Positions 47,469-59,902 of a DNA stretch of 64,000 nt are shown here, in pieces. The notes under the pieces are model-generated. The model worked only from the letters and a program-made list of their open reading frames with translations. It did no database searches and had not been told where the DNA came from. Position 1 is the stretch's first letter. Every line of letters begins with the position of its first letter. The stretch is taken from contig NC_065889.1 in NCBI RefSeq assembly GCF_905147045.1, forward strand, positions 5,151,001-5,215,000. The letters run 5' to 3'. This stretch comes from Nymphalis io. Its lineage: Eukaryota; Arthropoda; Insecta; Lepidoptera; Nymphalidae. The translations under genes and the position numbers were made by a program.

Positions 47469-47560
47469 CATGTAATAAATACACCAATACACGAAATTTT
47501 ATTATTTCTAAAATATTTTAACAATTCTAGGACATTTATAAATCCAATAAAATAAAATAT

Positions 47561-48278
47561 CACATTTACATTTATTTAGTTTCTTATTAAGCGCGGGAAA
47601 ATATTATTCTCGTAATCTCAAAGATACACAAATTTCGTTCTGAAATCGGTTATATTTTTATTTAATCGGTGCAATAAGAAAACATTTGGCCGCTGCGGTT
47701 TAATAAATGACCAACGAGGCAGTCAGCACGAAGAAAATATTAAACAACGTACAGGAAGCAAAAAATATCATTAAGCTAAAATAACATTTATATACCTTGC
47801 GGAGTTATTGCCCAGATACAATTGAGTTATTTCGCAGCCCAATATTATGGATATCAAAGCAAACATCATTTCATTCAATATTGGATATTCGAACCGCGAG
47901 CTTTGACTTTGTATTTAGGAAGAAGAAATCACTCAACCCCTTTTCGTGATAAGATAGTAAATGAAAATGGAACCTTCGCAAAGAAATGGGCGTTTGTTTT
48001 GTCTAAAAAAGATAAAAGTGTTATATTTATACACAGCTGATCTTCATTACGCAAGATAATTAAATATAATCAATTTAATTTAAACGAAGGATTTTTTCAT
48101 ATGTTTATTTTTATTAGCCTTATAATTCTGACACACCAACAAAAAAACACATTTACATTTATTCGGCTACAGTCAACCAATTTCTAATTAAGTGCGGGAA
48201 AATATTTTTCTTTAATCACAAAGTTAAACAGATAACGTTCTGAAATCGATTACATTTTTATTAAATCGGCTACAATAA
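47561..48278. repeat. Diverged direct repeat pair (~120-130 bp each)
   Basis: Copies at 47,561-47,677 and 48,148-48,278 share 'cacatttacatttatt', 'gcgggaaaatatt', 'cgttctgaaatcg' and 'aatcgg' in the same order and orientation. About 470 bases separate them, containing a 72-codon frame (47,822-48,040) with no recognisable domain. They may be two copies of one old element, a tandem duplication, or terminal repeats of something decayed. Confidence 0.7.
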
Positions 48279-48697
48279 AAAATACGTATTTAAACATAAC
48301 ATAATTTAAATACATAAATATGTATAAGCTATTTTTATACAAATAATCAAACTATGTCTATACTATAAATGTCTATCCGAAGTAGAGTTCCGTAGCTATT
48401 TTAATTAATACGATTTTAATAGGTAGTATCATCATAAGACAATTTTTTTAGAAAATAGTGCGGTTAATAATTGTTGAATATCTGCCTAAAAAATAATAAT
48501 TGGAAAATAATTGAATAAGTCCTGGAATACACATTTGTGAATAATACAAAAAGTATGTTATAAGTTTTCGTTCATAAATAATGAAAAAAAACACTAATAA
48601 GTAATTAAAAAATTGTATATATAAGTTTTGAAATTTTGCGATCTCGTTTAGTTTTTAGGCAACTATATGAAATATTAATTCATTAAATTATTATTGT

Positions 48698-48988
48698 TAC
48701 AGTAACAACATGTGAATGTTCCACTGCTGGGCTAAGGCCTCCTCTCCCTTTTTGAGAAGAAGGTTAGGAGCTTATTCCACCAAGGTGGAATACACATGTG
48801 GCAGAATATCAGTGAAATCAGCTCACGATGTTTTCCTTCACCGTCAAGCACGAGATGAATTATAACCACAAATTAAGCACATGAAAATTCAGTGGTGCTT
48901 GCCCGGGTTTGAACCCACGATCATCGGTTAAGATTCACGGTTCTTACCATTGAGCCATCTCGGCTTCATACCACTGGACCATTTCGGC
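48698..48988 (-). repeat. Metulj-like SINE (family A) with doubled head
   Basis: A reversed copy with 'ggcctcctctccctttttga', a deletion after the 'ccaccaaggtgg' part, and an intact 'cccgggtttgaacccacgat' B box. The 5' end (right side) is doubled: 'ccattgagccatctcggctt' is followed by 'ccactggaccatttcggctt'. TTATTGT at 48,691-48,697 and 48,989-48,995 encloses both heads, so the doubled end was part of the inserted unit. Confidence 0.88.
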
Positions 48989-48999
48989 TTATTGTGATC

Positions 49000-49490
49000 T
49001 TATTTAATATTTTACAAATGCACAAATTAATCACAATTTTTTGCCTCCTTTTTTTAATTTCTGCGTACCGCGTTCGAAATGTAAACGTTTAATGCTTAAA
49101 ATATTTTTTATTTGTGCTTTCTGCGATTGCTTGTTACACGCTTTTTTTAATACATATTGTCTAATAGACCTTGATAGAAACAATTACAGGGTACGATTGT
49201 GTTTATTTTATTTAAAGTAAGGTAACATTAGTAATGTATGTGATCAAAATTAAAAAATAATAGAATCTTGATATGCGTTGGAAATACCACAATTTGTATA
49301 GTATAATATATAAAATATTACTCTGTTTCACGACATTTATATTTAATAAAAACTGTTTTTTGTTATAATAACTGAAGTATTTTGCTGGTATCTTTAAATA
49401 ATATTGTCTGAAGCTATACAGGAAACCTTATAGGAGCTTCATTATAAACATTTTAAACTGATAATATTTTATAAACTCGTATTCATTATT
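49000..49490. other. Gene-free AT-rich spacer
   Basis: No gene or element seen. Confidence 0.5.
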
Positions 49491-49492
49491 GA

Positions 49493-49692
49493 TGACCTAG
49501 GTTAGATCTAGTGAATCTAACACGAAGATAGTTAATTCACACCCGGACAAAAACCAAACACTTACATGTATCGAATGAAATTAGTCTAATGTGTATCTAC
49601 CAACCTGCATTGAAGCAACGTAACGGCCAAGCTTTCTCCTTAAAAGGGGAGGAGGCCATAACCCTGCAATGGAACAATTATAGACTGTTTAT
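49493..49692 (+). repeat. Metulj-like SINE (family A), decayed
   Basis: 'tacatgtatcgaatgaaatt', 'tgtatctaccaacctgcattgaagc' and 'aaaggggaggaggccataaccctgca' match the second half of family A in + orientation. Confidence 0.65.
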
Positions 49693-49699
49693 TACCTTG

Positions 49700-51340
49700 T
49701 TTACTTATTAATACGAAAATTAAAAATCCTCTCAATATTATGACTGTACTAAGTATCTTTTTTTTTTAATTTAACAGTATTTTTTATCATCCGTGGGCTT
49801 ACTCACACTTAATACTCGCTTTAATTGCCATAAAGGTATGTGAATGTTGTTAAATCTACAAATCAAATTATAGGAGTATTTGAACAGCCATTATTGATCT
49901 GCCGATCAGTCTTGTTTAAACACACACGAACGTAATAACGATGACTTCATCCGCATAGATACTATTTGACTATGTGTTCAAAACTTTTTATTGACTGAAG
50001 TTTAAAACATGCTGTGTGCCAAGGCAATGTATCCATGCCAAGCCTTATTAAAAACTTTTTAGTTGTTTCCAAACGTGCACAGATGAAATGCCAACAACAT
50101 ATATTATTATAAACATATTTTTTAAACATATATCTTTTTATATACAACGTTTTGTATATAAAAAAATATATATGTTCACAAAATACAGAAGGTGGGAACA
50201 ACCAAATGATAAATGATCGCTATTGCTTATGGGTTTTGAAAAGTTAGACGATGGGACGATGATAAGATGGGTCTAGTGTGCCTACAATAATACTGGTTTA
50301 CTTACAATTTAAAGCAAATTCGAACACATCAATGTATTTAATATTATAATGTTAGCAATTTTTAATATTATAATCTGTGGGCACTGACAGCATGTAGTAT
50401 GACACATCGTAGCTGTCACGAGCTTCTTTTGTTTTTGATATTCTTTTACGTGCGAATTGCTTACTATCAGTGTAAGATATAGTTATAATCTATAAAAGAT
50501 TTTATCGCATAATTAGCAAATTTGAATTGCTCCTTCGTGCCTTAACAAAATGTTAAATTCGTAGCTTTGTTTCATTCGTAGTTATGTCTTTTTAGTTAAT
50601 ATTTCCCATCTGTCCTAAATATATATATTGCATTACGTATGTGTATATAGTTGTATATATTTAATTTAATTAAATTTTAAGATTAAGAACAAAATCGGCA
50701 TTTTATTAGAGATTGTCTGAAAGCATCGCGGTATTGCTCTATTATCGCCACAAAATAACCGCTTTAATTTATACTGTATACAAAAAATAATTAATTAATA
50801 TAGGGTTTATGTTGGCCGGTGGATTAACTGAAAAGTTTGTAGTAACTAAACGGTTTTGCGTGAAGCATAACCAACAGGAAATTGATTTTATCAATGCTGA
50901 CATAATAATGACCAATTTATACGTCCACTGTCCGTATCAGTTTTTTATATTTGCGTTTCTTTTCTGCTAAAAATGTTGAAAACATAAATATTGAAAATGA
51001 ATTTAAACCCTTTTATATAAATTATTTATGTATAAGAAGTAAGCTCGCGTATTAATAGCGATACAATATTTTGTCATCCATGGACAGTATACCTTTATTT
51101 ATTTATGGTTTAATGAACTGTTAGAAGGCACTCCTCCATATACAAACCGCTTAATATACACAGTACTTACATATTTTTTTATAAAGAGAACCTTAATAAA
51201 AAATAATCTACGACTTTTATTGAAGCGTGAGAATTATGAAATAAGTATTTATAACATAAATATATTTTTAATATAACAACTAAATAAAAAGCAAGTTTTC
51301 TGGAAGCCTTTTTATTTAAATTAAAATAAAAGAACCAAGA
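49700..51340. other. Gene-free stretch, possible old family B copy
   Basis: A strongly decayed family B-like stretch may be present at about 50,190-50,330 ('accaaatgataaatgatcgc', 'gtctagtgtgcctacaataatactggttta'). Otherwise no gene or element. Confidence 0.4.
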
Positions 51341-51344
51341 TTTT

Positions 51345-51645
51345 CGAGTATCCAGGACACCTAAATCTTAAACGAAGATTCTGAGTTCAAACCCAGGCCA
51401 GTACCATGGAATATTACTGTGCTTAAAATGTGATTATCTTTACAGTAACAGCCTATCCCACTGCTGGGCTAAGATATCCTTTTTTGAGGAGAAGATTTTG
51501 GAGCTTATTCCACCACGCTGCTCTAATGCGGATTGGTGGAATAAACATGTCGCAGAATTTCAGTGAAATAAGGCACATTCAGGTTTCCTCGCGATGTTCT
51601 CCTTTACCGTCAAGCACGAGATGTATTATAAACACAAATTTACAA
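51345..51645. repeat. Two truncated family A SINEs in opposite orientation
   Basis: A + head fragment (51,345-51,436; 'gagttcaaacccaggccagt', 'aatattactgtgctta') is followed by a reversed body (51,443-51,645; 'cctatcccactgctgggcta', 'accacgctgctctaatgcgg', 'ggtttcctcgcgatgttctc', 'caagcacgagatg'). The second lacks its own head. The second insertion probably went into or next to the first. Confidence 0.75.
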
Positions 51646-51943
51646 CATACTTACTACTACTTACTTAGTACTTTTCTTTACTTTACTTTAATCAGAAATA
51701 TTGCATATTATAATTTATAATCACCGTTGAGGTCATTATTAACGATCCAACAATTGGCAATAGTTGAAATACGGATTAATTAATTGAATCCACACACTAA
51801 ATCGGTATAATTGGATTGTTGCTCACGTAACGTTCACATTACGGAAAATGGGAAGGAAATAGATGATACTTGATTCACATTAGTTACACAACTAGGATAG
51901 GTGTAATTTTAATACTCTAATATCTTATTTACAGAATTAAGCA

Positions 51944-54900
51944 ATGGCGCGGTCAACGACAGCCAATGCTTCAAATATTCTAGAGAGATTCAGTGGGAGC
52001 ACCACATCAACAACAACCACCCCCACCAACAATATCGTCGTGGTTGCGAAATCTAACAACGGCAATAAGCGACCACCTATCATCATTTATCCCACTGGTA
52101 AAGTTTTAACTTAAGCTATCAAAGTGCTAATAATCTATCATACGTTTCACACTGTACTTTGTTAATTCCTGTAAATTTCAATACTCTCAAATAAAAGCTA
52201 ACTTGAAACCGAATATTGTTTTAGTTTGTTCTATCTTTTTTTAACTAATTTTGTATTATACTTATATTATTTCATTATATTTGTTTAGAAATTTACATGA
52301 ACTAAATATATTACAAATTGAAAAGTTATGTGAGTCAATATTTGAGGGTTATAAAAGTAACTTTTTAAGCATAATAAAGAATATTAAAAAAAAAGTTAAA
52401 GTTTGAATGACTTGCAAATTATATTTCCAATACATTAAAAGCATATTTAGAATTTTCAATTTCTCTGGAATACATCGAATATTTTTACAACTTATCAAAT
52501 TGATTAAACCGGAATTCCTCATCACATTCGTTAAAATTTTACTCTCATACATGTCATTCAATATTTCACGGTCATTCAAGTTCGCGATTCGAGTATGGAA
52601 TTCCCTCCAGTGCTAGAAAGTAATGGATGAAACAATTTTAAAAGTGAACTTTCTCCAAATAAACCGAAAATATTATTCTCCTCAGACGATCTGAATAAAC
52701 AGAACTCCACAAATAAATTTAACTGGATAATAGACGTCGTAAAACTTCGAACCTTGATTCCTTACTCTATTATGCCTTTGTAACCCTAACTCCTTTGTTT
52801 TCATTCGGTGTAAATATATGTTTATTCCTTAACATAGTTATATTGTTTCAGTGACGCCCGAGTCGATAGTAGTGCCGATTGTATCGTGTATATTTGGCTT
52901 TCCATTATTGGCGTTAACAGTTATATGTTGCTTGCGGCGGAGAGCTAAATTGGCAAGGTAACAATTACATTATTAAAAGCAATTGTTCACAAAATTATTA
53001 AAATAATATATAAATTTAATTTACCACCGGTAATGTAGAAAAATAAGTTCTACCCACAAAAAAGGGAAGAAATTCGGTTTTTTTTTTTCTTTTTATGAAC
53101 TATTTTCAATTTAAACGTCATGTCTCGTTTGGAAATCAACGAAAACGAACAAGAATGTAATAACATAGTTAAAACAATAGTTTTATAAAACAGAGGTCAG
53201 TTCTATTTGGTCATTGTATGGCCATTAGTTATGATCTCGTTTTTCCATGACTCTTACTTCCTAATTCTCAATGGAATTGTTTGTTTCTAGTCTCGGGAAA
53301 TACCAATTTCGCTGCTTAAGAATATTAGTTTTTAAACTGATATTTAGACCTAAAAATAATCTTGTTCGTTTTCTAGATGTATTTTAACTTTGCATCATAT
53401 GCATATGTTCAAAAATGGTTTATCAACCCATTATTTATCAAAACACACACACACTTATTCACATTCTTTATTTAATGAATTTTTTGCATTAAGTAATATT
53501 GCACATTTTTCTCTTTAATAATTTTCGTATGTATTTTAGTATATATACTAAAAATATCGAAAAAAATAAACAAGATATTTCTCGCCATTTATTTTATTAT
53601 ATACATATACGTTTTACATTATATTTATAATAAATTTATAGTAAAAATAATATATATAATTCTGTAAATGATCTTTTTCAATCTCAGCTAATACCTATGT
53701 GTATAAAATTTTCATTAGCTTCGTTAGCTATGACACAACGTACACAATTCGTATACGATGCTTCTAAATGATCACTTGATATTCGGTCTAAAGGACTCAT
53801 GAAGTGACATACATTACGTCCTTGGTTGTAATTAAATAGATGTTTGACATTTGCCCTTGTAAAATACTCGCCCTGAGGCAAATTTTATTACAAAACTTTA
53901 ACTAGACTTATCTCCCTAATTCAATAGAAATTTATGTAAACATTTTACTATGCCATGTTCTATAGCTTGTTTTACAAAATAATATTACAATATAGATACT
54001 ATCGTCATGTTCCTGATATTCTATTATTAATATTATATTATATATGTATGTAGTGTAGCAATAAATGGTTCGGCAGCGAATAGCACGGGATTGACGTATA
54101 TCCCGATGTGGTCCCACAAACTTTGACATATAACATCCCATTTTTCGTTTTATTTATTTTTTATTTTACTTTTCTATTTTTAATTCTACATTAAGAAGCA
54201 AATAATGGTTTCAACTGAGAAAGCTCTGTTTTACTCGTTATATATTCAAAGTGTGGTAATGTAATAACTATTCAGTTAGTTTATTAGTCAAGTTTATTTT
54301 CTTGGTAATAATACAATGTTCTTAGTAGAGTGAAAACATCTGCTAATCACGTAACTTCACTATTGTCTATTATTCAATATCTCATAGTTTGCCAGAGTAT
54401 TGTTGTTTGGGGCGGAACTGGCAACACTATCTTACTTCCATTTGTTGGAATAATGTTACGCTTGGCCATACCTACCTTGGTCAAGGTACAGCAATGGTGT
54501 TCCTCTAGCTTATACGTGACGTGTGACCTTTATGTAATAACTGATATAGTGATATTTATACACAGTAGCGCGCACAATATAGTCTTCAGGCTACGTAAAA
54601 CCGATCTTTCGACTCAATTCCTTCTCCAAAGTGATGAAGAACATCTTTATTACTTCGAGAAAGTCTTAAGGCACTCCAACATACTCATACGACAGACTAA
54701 CTACCGACAAACCTCACATAGATTACATCATTAACACACATCGACCAAGCCGGCGGAGTCGAAGTATTTCGTTCATTACTACCCGCCAACGGTAATGCGA
54801 ATGACGGTGCAATATATAGCACAGTGTCCTCTCACCCAACGTCGATGGCGTTCTAAGCCGAGGACCGACCTTTTTTATATTATAGATAGATGGACGAGCA

Positions 54901-56503
54901 AATGATGATAAGTGGTCCCCAACGCCCATAGACATTGGCAATGAAAGAAATGTTAACTGTCGCTTACATCGCCAATGCGCCACCAACCTTGGGAACAAAG
55001 ATGTGATGTCCCTTGTGCCTGTAATTACACTGGCTCACTCACCCTTCAAACCGGAACACAACAATACCAAGTACTGCTGTTTTGCGGTAGAATATCTGAT
55101 AGGTGGTTCGTACCTACCCAGACGAGCTTGCACAAAGCCCTACTACCAGTTATCCTGTCCTGCCAGGAGGCACGCATTATGAGCCCTTAAGTGGAGTATT
55201 TATTTATGATTATTTTATGACTCACCCTCTTGACAAGTGATACCGTCGAGGCCATTAAAGCCATGACCATACAAGCTCCCAACAAAAAATAAAAAATGAA
55301 CTTACCATCAGACAGGTTTTTATTTTTATCTCCTATACTTCGTACGTATAATTTATGTTATAAGTATCAATCATATAACGTGAATAACTTTCCAATAAAA
55401 AAGTTCCTCGATCGCTGCGAAAAAAGTACTCATGACAAACTAACATATACATGGGCGAAATCGTGGACAAAAGCTAGTTTATCCTTGCATATACATATTA
55501 ATAACGATTTATATACCATTTATTCCTATAATACCCATTACTAATTATAATTATTATGGAACTCGTATTAAAGGTAAATAGAAAATCTTCTAATTCATGA
55601 AACGAACATGCAACCCTAAGACGCTAGGCGATTGTTGCTTCATCCGTTTTATCCGTTAAAACTTAATTAATAATAAATATGTTATTAATTATCATATTTT
55701 AAATATTTAAATAAGTGACTGAGATATTTACGTGTAAAATTAAATTGGTGTATCAATATTTATGTTTATGGAATTCACATTAGCGTCTACACTGCTCCTC
55801 ATTACAGCACAACGTGTACATAAGCGTAAGATATTCATTAGGTGATAAAGTCTTCCTTTTTAACGATAAAATTTTATGTTTGTAATAAAAACGTTTCTCA
55901 CAGGGAGCGTGCTCGACGTCGTAATTGCGAATTAGATCGGGGTGAGTTGTCTGTTGTGAGACTGTCCCCAGTAAAGGCCAGGCCTCGTGCAGTCAGTCTC
56001 ATTAGATCGCCCCGACCACCACCGACGTTAGAACTGGACACTGTCCTGGAGGAGCGATCCGATCCGGAACAAACAACACTTTCACAAGTAACAGGATCCT
56101 TTTAATAAAATATATTTTTTTTTAATAAATAAAAAAAAATTAATCACGTTAAAGTACTCTACAAAATGTTTATTAGGAACCTTCAAAAAAAATTAGCTTT
56201 TTTTCAAATATTATCAAAGATACTTTTACTATACAGTAATTCGAATTTTTTTTTAACAGTAAAAGTAGCTTTCAATAGCAAGCAGTTACGATTATTGTCT
56301 ATATTACTAAATGATATGGTATTATATAACGTAGCTACCTGAACAACATACCTATGTACTTATATTAAATATGAATAAATCAGTAGTTTAATTTACAGAT
56401 CGAGATAACACCAGACCGCGAAGTGGGTTCAATTCTGTTCAGCACGATAGGCGCTGTGGGTAGCGCCGCTGTGTCCGCAGCCACCTGCGCTCGGGACAGC
56501 TAG
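51944..56503 (+). CDS. Uncharacterised single-pass membrane protein, four coding exons
   Basis: Exons 51944-52097, 52852-52957, 55904-56087 and 56399-56503 join in frame through GT-AG sites (phases 1, 2, 0) to give 182 residues. An acceptor (ttacag) lies 9 bases before the ATG with an in-frame TAA between, so an upstream leader exon is likely and this ATG is the start. Seen: no signal peptide; a Thr-rich stretch at 19-28; an Asn-Ala-Ser sequon at residue 8; a hydrophobic membrane segment about 57-79 ending in Cys-Cys-Leu; then RRRAKLARERARRR, a strong stop-transfer; and an Arg/Pro-rich tail with SPRPPP and a small Ala/Gly-rich C-terminus. Predicted topology is N-outside, C-inside. I do not recognise the family. 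If the donor at 56,088 is not used, reading through ends after five more residues at 56,105. Intron 2 (2.9 kb) contains LINE and repeat debris. Confidence 0.72.
53684..53872 (-). CDS. Possible terminal exon of a minus-strand gene (low confidence)
   Basis: On the minus strand 'aaatttgcctcag' looks like a splice acceptor ending at 53,873. From 53,872 a frame of 62 codons ends in TGA at 53,684. It includes EYFTRANVKHLFNYNQGRNV and HFMSPLDRISSDHLEASYTN, with three Cys and balanced composition. A reversed AATAAA lies about 90 bases downstream, near 53,590. I recognise no family and found no partner exon upstream on that strand. It lies in intron 2 of the membrane-protein gene. A chance frame or a decayed transposon protein remains possible. 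Confidence 0.3.
   Translation of the reverse strand, partial: GEYFTRANVKHLFNYNQGRNVCHFMSPLDRISSDHLEASYTNCVRCVIANEANENFIHIGIS
54330..54734 (+). pseudogene. Decayed LINE fragment (post-RT region)
   Basis: The frame reads ...LSIIQYLIVCQSIVVWGGTGN... followed by less recognisable sequence with RRQTNY-like basic parts. 'yxxxCQSIxxYGIxVWGG' is the conserved segment just after the palm domain of Jockey-type LINE reverse transcriptases. The invariant neighbourhood and the RT core are missing, so this is a relic, although 134 codons remain open. It lies in intron 2 of the membrane-protein gene. Confidence 0.5.
54884..55155 (+). repeat. Dispersed repeat, family B, best copy
   Basis: The fullest copy here: 'agatagatggacgagcaaat', 'gcccatagacattggcaatg', 'cgcttacatcgccaatgcgc', 'gatgtcccttgtgcctgtaa', 'cacccttcaaaccggaacac', 'ttgcggtagaatatctga' and 'tacccagacgagcttgcaca'. 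It has no poly-A tail, no tRNA boxes and no visible terminal repeats, so its class is open. Confidence 0.85.
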
Positions 56504-56720
56504 CGGCGGGGCTCAGCGCAGCTCGGAGCGCGATCGCCGCTCTGGGCTGCGCTGACAAGCCAACCCATCGACGATGACGTAGAAGATGTCCCCGATACAG
56601 ACAGCTAGCAGATACAAGATGATCACTCTATCGCCGACATCGGCGAACGTATGAAACTCTTTCTGGACATTCCACTTAGATTTTAGTTCAAGTGCATCGA
56701 AAGACTCCAACGTCAATAAA
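56504..56720 (+). terminator. 3' UTR with poly(A) signal of the membrane-protein gene
   Basis: The GC-richer composition of the last exon continues past the TAG, and the first AATAAA is at 56,715-56,720, about 210 bases after the stop. A 67-codon minus-strand frame over this region is noted among the rejected items. Confidence 0.5.
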
Positions 56721-56724
56721 TAAC

Positions 56725-58845
56725 GAGAGTGATCAAAGACTTTATACGTAATTAAATAAAATAACTTGGTAAATACTAGTTAAGTAGGTATAGTAATAAA
56801 ATGGTGGACAATTAATAATTATAAGTAATTATAATAAACAACATCGAGTGTTAAGTTATATGACATTACTTTAGCGTTCCTTAGTAAATGTTCATACGAA
56901 ATTAAAAAATATACTTATTAAAGAAACAAGATATAAAAAATCATATCAAATATCAAAAGCGGTCAATACGTATAATAAATTGTTAATAAGATGGAAAGAA
57001 GAAATTTCGCCGCAGGGTACCTCTTTTATTAAAGCTGGCCCTTGAAGTTTCATTCATTTTCAAAGTTTCGCAATGTTAAAATGAAACGGTGAATTTTGAA
57101 ATGTGTTTAAGAAACGCAAGATATTTTATGTTATTATATATCTTGTTATTATTATTCTACAGTACTGTGTATGTATTTTGTTGTGTAATTTCTCTATATT
57201 TACCCAAGACAAAAATATTAAACTTGACATAATTATCTTTGAAAGTTGTATATTTAAATAGTAACATTATTATCTGTACGACCTCTCCCTCGGGAAAATT
57301 AAATAAACAATTATAATAAAGATCAACGACCCAAAATCATATTATATTTAAAGTATAGATATTATATTTAAGAATAGTATAGAAATTATTTGTGTTTCAT
57401 ATAAATATATACACATATTAATTACGATCGTATAAATGGATCGAAATTTATTCCACATGAGTTAATACACAAAAACGATATTTAGATAGGAAGATAATTT
57501 AATTTAAAAGTAATTATATTGCTCTACATATAATTTTTTTTTTAGAAATCGTTAATTATAAATTATCTTAATTCATATCTTGAATTTAACCTTTTAAAAA
57601 ATCCTTGAAAATTAAAGTTAAAAAATCAATCCAGTATTGTATATTTATTTTAATAAAGATTATACAAAGAATATATATTAACGCACAGTTGCTTTTAGAA
57701 TAAAAGACTCGCTGATAGTAGACGAATTAATAATATAGTAGAAATAATATTGAAGTATGCATATTTAAAAAAAAACTTTTTATAGGTATAGAATTAGTTT
57801 TCTACAAAATGAATCACTCATGATGAAATTATGTTACAATTAGAAAATGTGTGCACAAACACATGCACTATATTCTCTAACTTTCATAGTCAGGAAGCGT
57901 ACCGACACGCCTTTACGTAGATGATAGCTAATAGACCAACGAAGCAATCAAAGGTCTGATATACGATGAATTTATAAAAAAAAAACATTTAAATAAACCT
58001 TTACTTCTTCTATACATAAGCTTAATAACAAGCAAGTAATTAATATATATAAGTTTCCAATGGGAGATGGGACAGAGCCCTGGCGTTTGCACTCTTTTAG
58101 TTCAAACTGTGCAATGTGATTTTAACGAATATGTATTGCGGTATGATTCTTTAATTGAATTTTTCTTTAAAAAATTACTGTAGAAATCATTGTAAAAAAA
58201 TATACATATAACTAAGAGCTTGTGATTTGTTCGCGTAGACGTTTATTGGTGGAATAAAGATTTATTATTATCGCGTGGACCCTTTCATTTCATTGTCCTT
58301 TATATCGGCTCATAAATATATAAAACATTATTTCTAACTTTTTTTAAATCATTCTAATGACTTCCGTGTGAAGCGTCCACAGTTTAATGGATACTATTTA
58401 AAATATGGCGATTGCATTGGACTAATGTAATATCCTAGTAGATAACAAGCTAAGAATATCAATAATAATGCTTACGCCTATACAGTACGAAGAGACTTTT
58501 TACATTTCATATCGTAAGAATTAATTAATTTGGATAAATTACGTCGGCTTATATCATAAATAATTAACACTTTCCAAAGCCAGACATTAGACAAATGATA
58601 CTTTTATGATACTTTGCCTTTTATTTTAATTAAATAATATAAATGTATTTATCATAATATAATTATTAAATGCATCGCAGTGAATTGTTACATGGTCAAG
58701 CGTCCAAAATTAGTAAGAAGGCCACTTACCCACAGCACAGGCTAATATTCGAAACCTGTTATCAGGCACGTAAATGGTATTTTTTTTTTAATTTTAACCA
58801 TATCATAAATCAAGATCTTGTATTTCAATGACATTTAATTGGTTG
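56725..58845. other. Gene-free AT-rich stretch
   Basis: No gene or recognisable element seen. Confidence 0.5.
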
Positions 58846-58848
58846 TTG

Positions 58849-58884
58849 GTTATTGGGCAACGTTATTGGGCACGTTATTGGGCA
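58849..58884. repeat. Three-unit minisatellite
   Basis: GTTATTGGGCA(A)C repeated three times with period 12-13, followed by a related 'atattggg'. Confidence 0.8.
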
Positions 58885-58889
58885 AAATA

Positions 58890-59900
58890 TATATTGGGTA
58901 TAACATGAGCAGTATATGTTGTTAACTTGTATATATGCTAATAAAAATAGTATTAGTTAATTTTTTTATTTTGAATTTATCGAATTCTGTTTTCTTATAA
59001 AACAGCGCAATAAGATAAATTTATATACCGGTAAAATTGTTTGTAAATATTGAAAAAAAGTTTAAAATAAGTAACATTTTCGAGTTAATAATCGAGTGCT
59101 AAAACATATTTAAAATATCTTCTAAAAATCTTATAAAAGTGACTTCAATATATTGATTTATTCACTTGTCCTTTGCCTAATTATTGTTAATTATATAGAA
59201 AAATCGCCAAATAAATTGATTTTATAAATTTAAGCAAAGAGCTTTGACAATTCGTGTGCATTTTGTTTATATTTAAATTGGCATTAATGATAGCCTAATT
59301 AATCGCTATATATATTTATTAAATATATAGAGCAAAAATCCTTTAAAATCTGCCATTTTAACGTACATAATGCCTATTTGAATTATAGGTGGGAATATCA
59401 AAATTATTAAAATGGCTGATAACTTGCTTTTTTATTACTATTATTGTTTATTTTTCCATATTTGAAAACAAATTAGATAATAATTGTTCTAATAAACATC
59501 CAAACAAGAGATTCGTAAAATTTGCTTCGAATATAGACAAATTTCAAGGCGTTTTTTTAATTCAAATTTTGTATAGCTTTTTAAACAGTTCTTAACATAG
59601 TTTTATATCTTTTATTCCATTGAGTGTACAATTTTCTACGAAAGCTTTGTTTATGCTGTGATTCTTTTTGTAAATATGTACATAAGTAATGTATTCAAAT
59701 AAAACGCATGTCTATTGTTATCTGTTTTCTATATACAATATACCAACCACACTCGAATACTTTTATTAAAGAGATTATATGCAAATTCCTTAACTTGTTA
59801 ATATATAATGAGATTCCCATGTTACGAATTTTCGAGCTCTACAAAGTTGTGACTTTCGACGACAAATCCTTATCGAATATGTTTCGTTAAATATATTTCG
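58890..59900. other. Gene-free AT-rich stretch
   Basis: No supported gene. Two 60-68-codon frames (59.4-59.9 kb) are Ile/Phe/Asn-rich, as expected by chance in AT-rich DNA. Confidence 0.5.
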
Positions 59901-59902
59901 AT

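Noticed and set aside
52407..52616. 69-codon frame ending in a sequence like LINE 'FxFAIRVWNSL'
   Set aside because: The similarity is limited to a few residues and nothing upstream fits a LINE, so I did not call it.
56513..56716. 67-codon minus-strand frame with a hydrophobic segment
   Set aside because: It lies antisense to the probable 3' UTR of the membrane-protein gene. No start context or neighbouring exon supports it, although the composition is not absurd.
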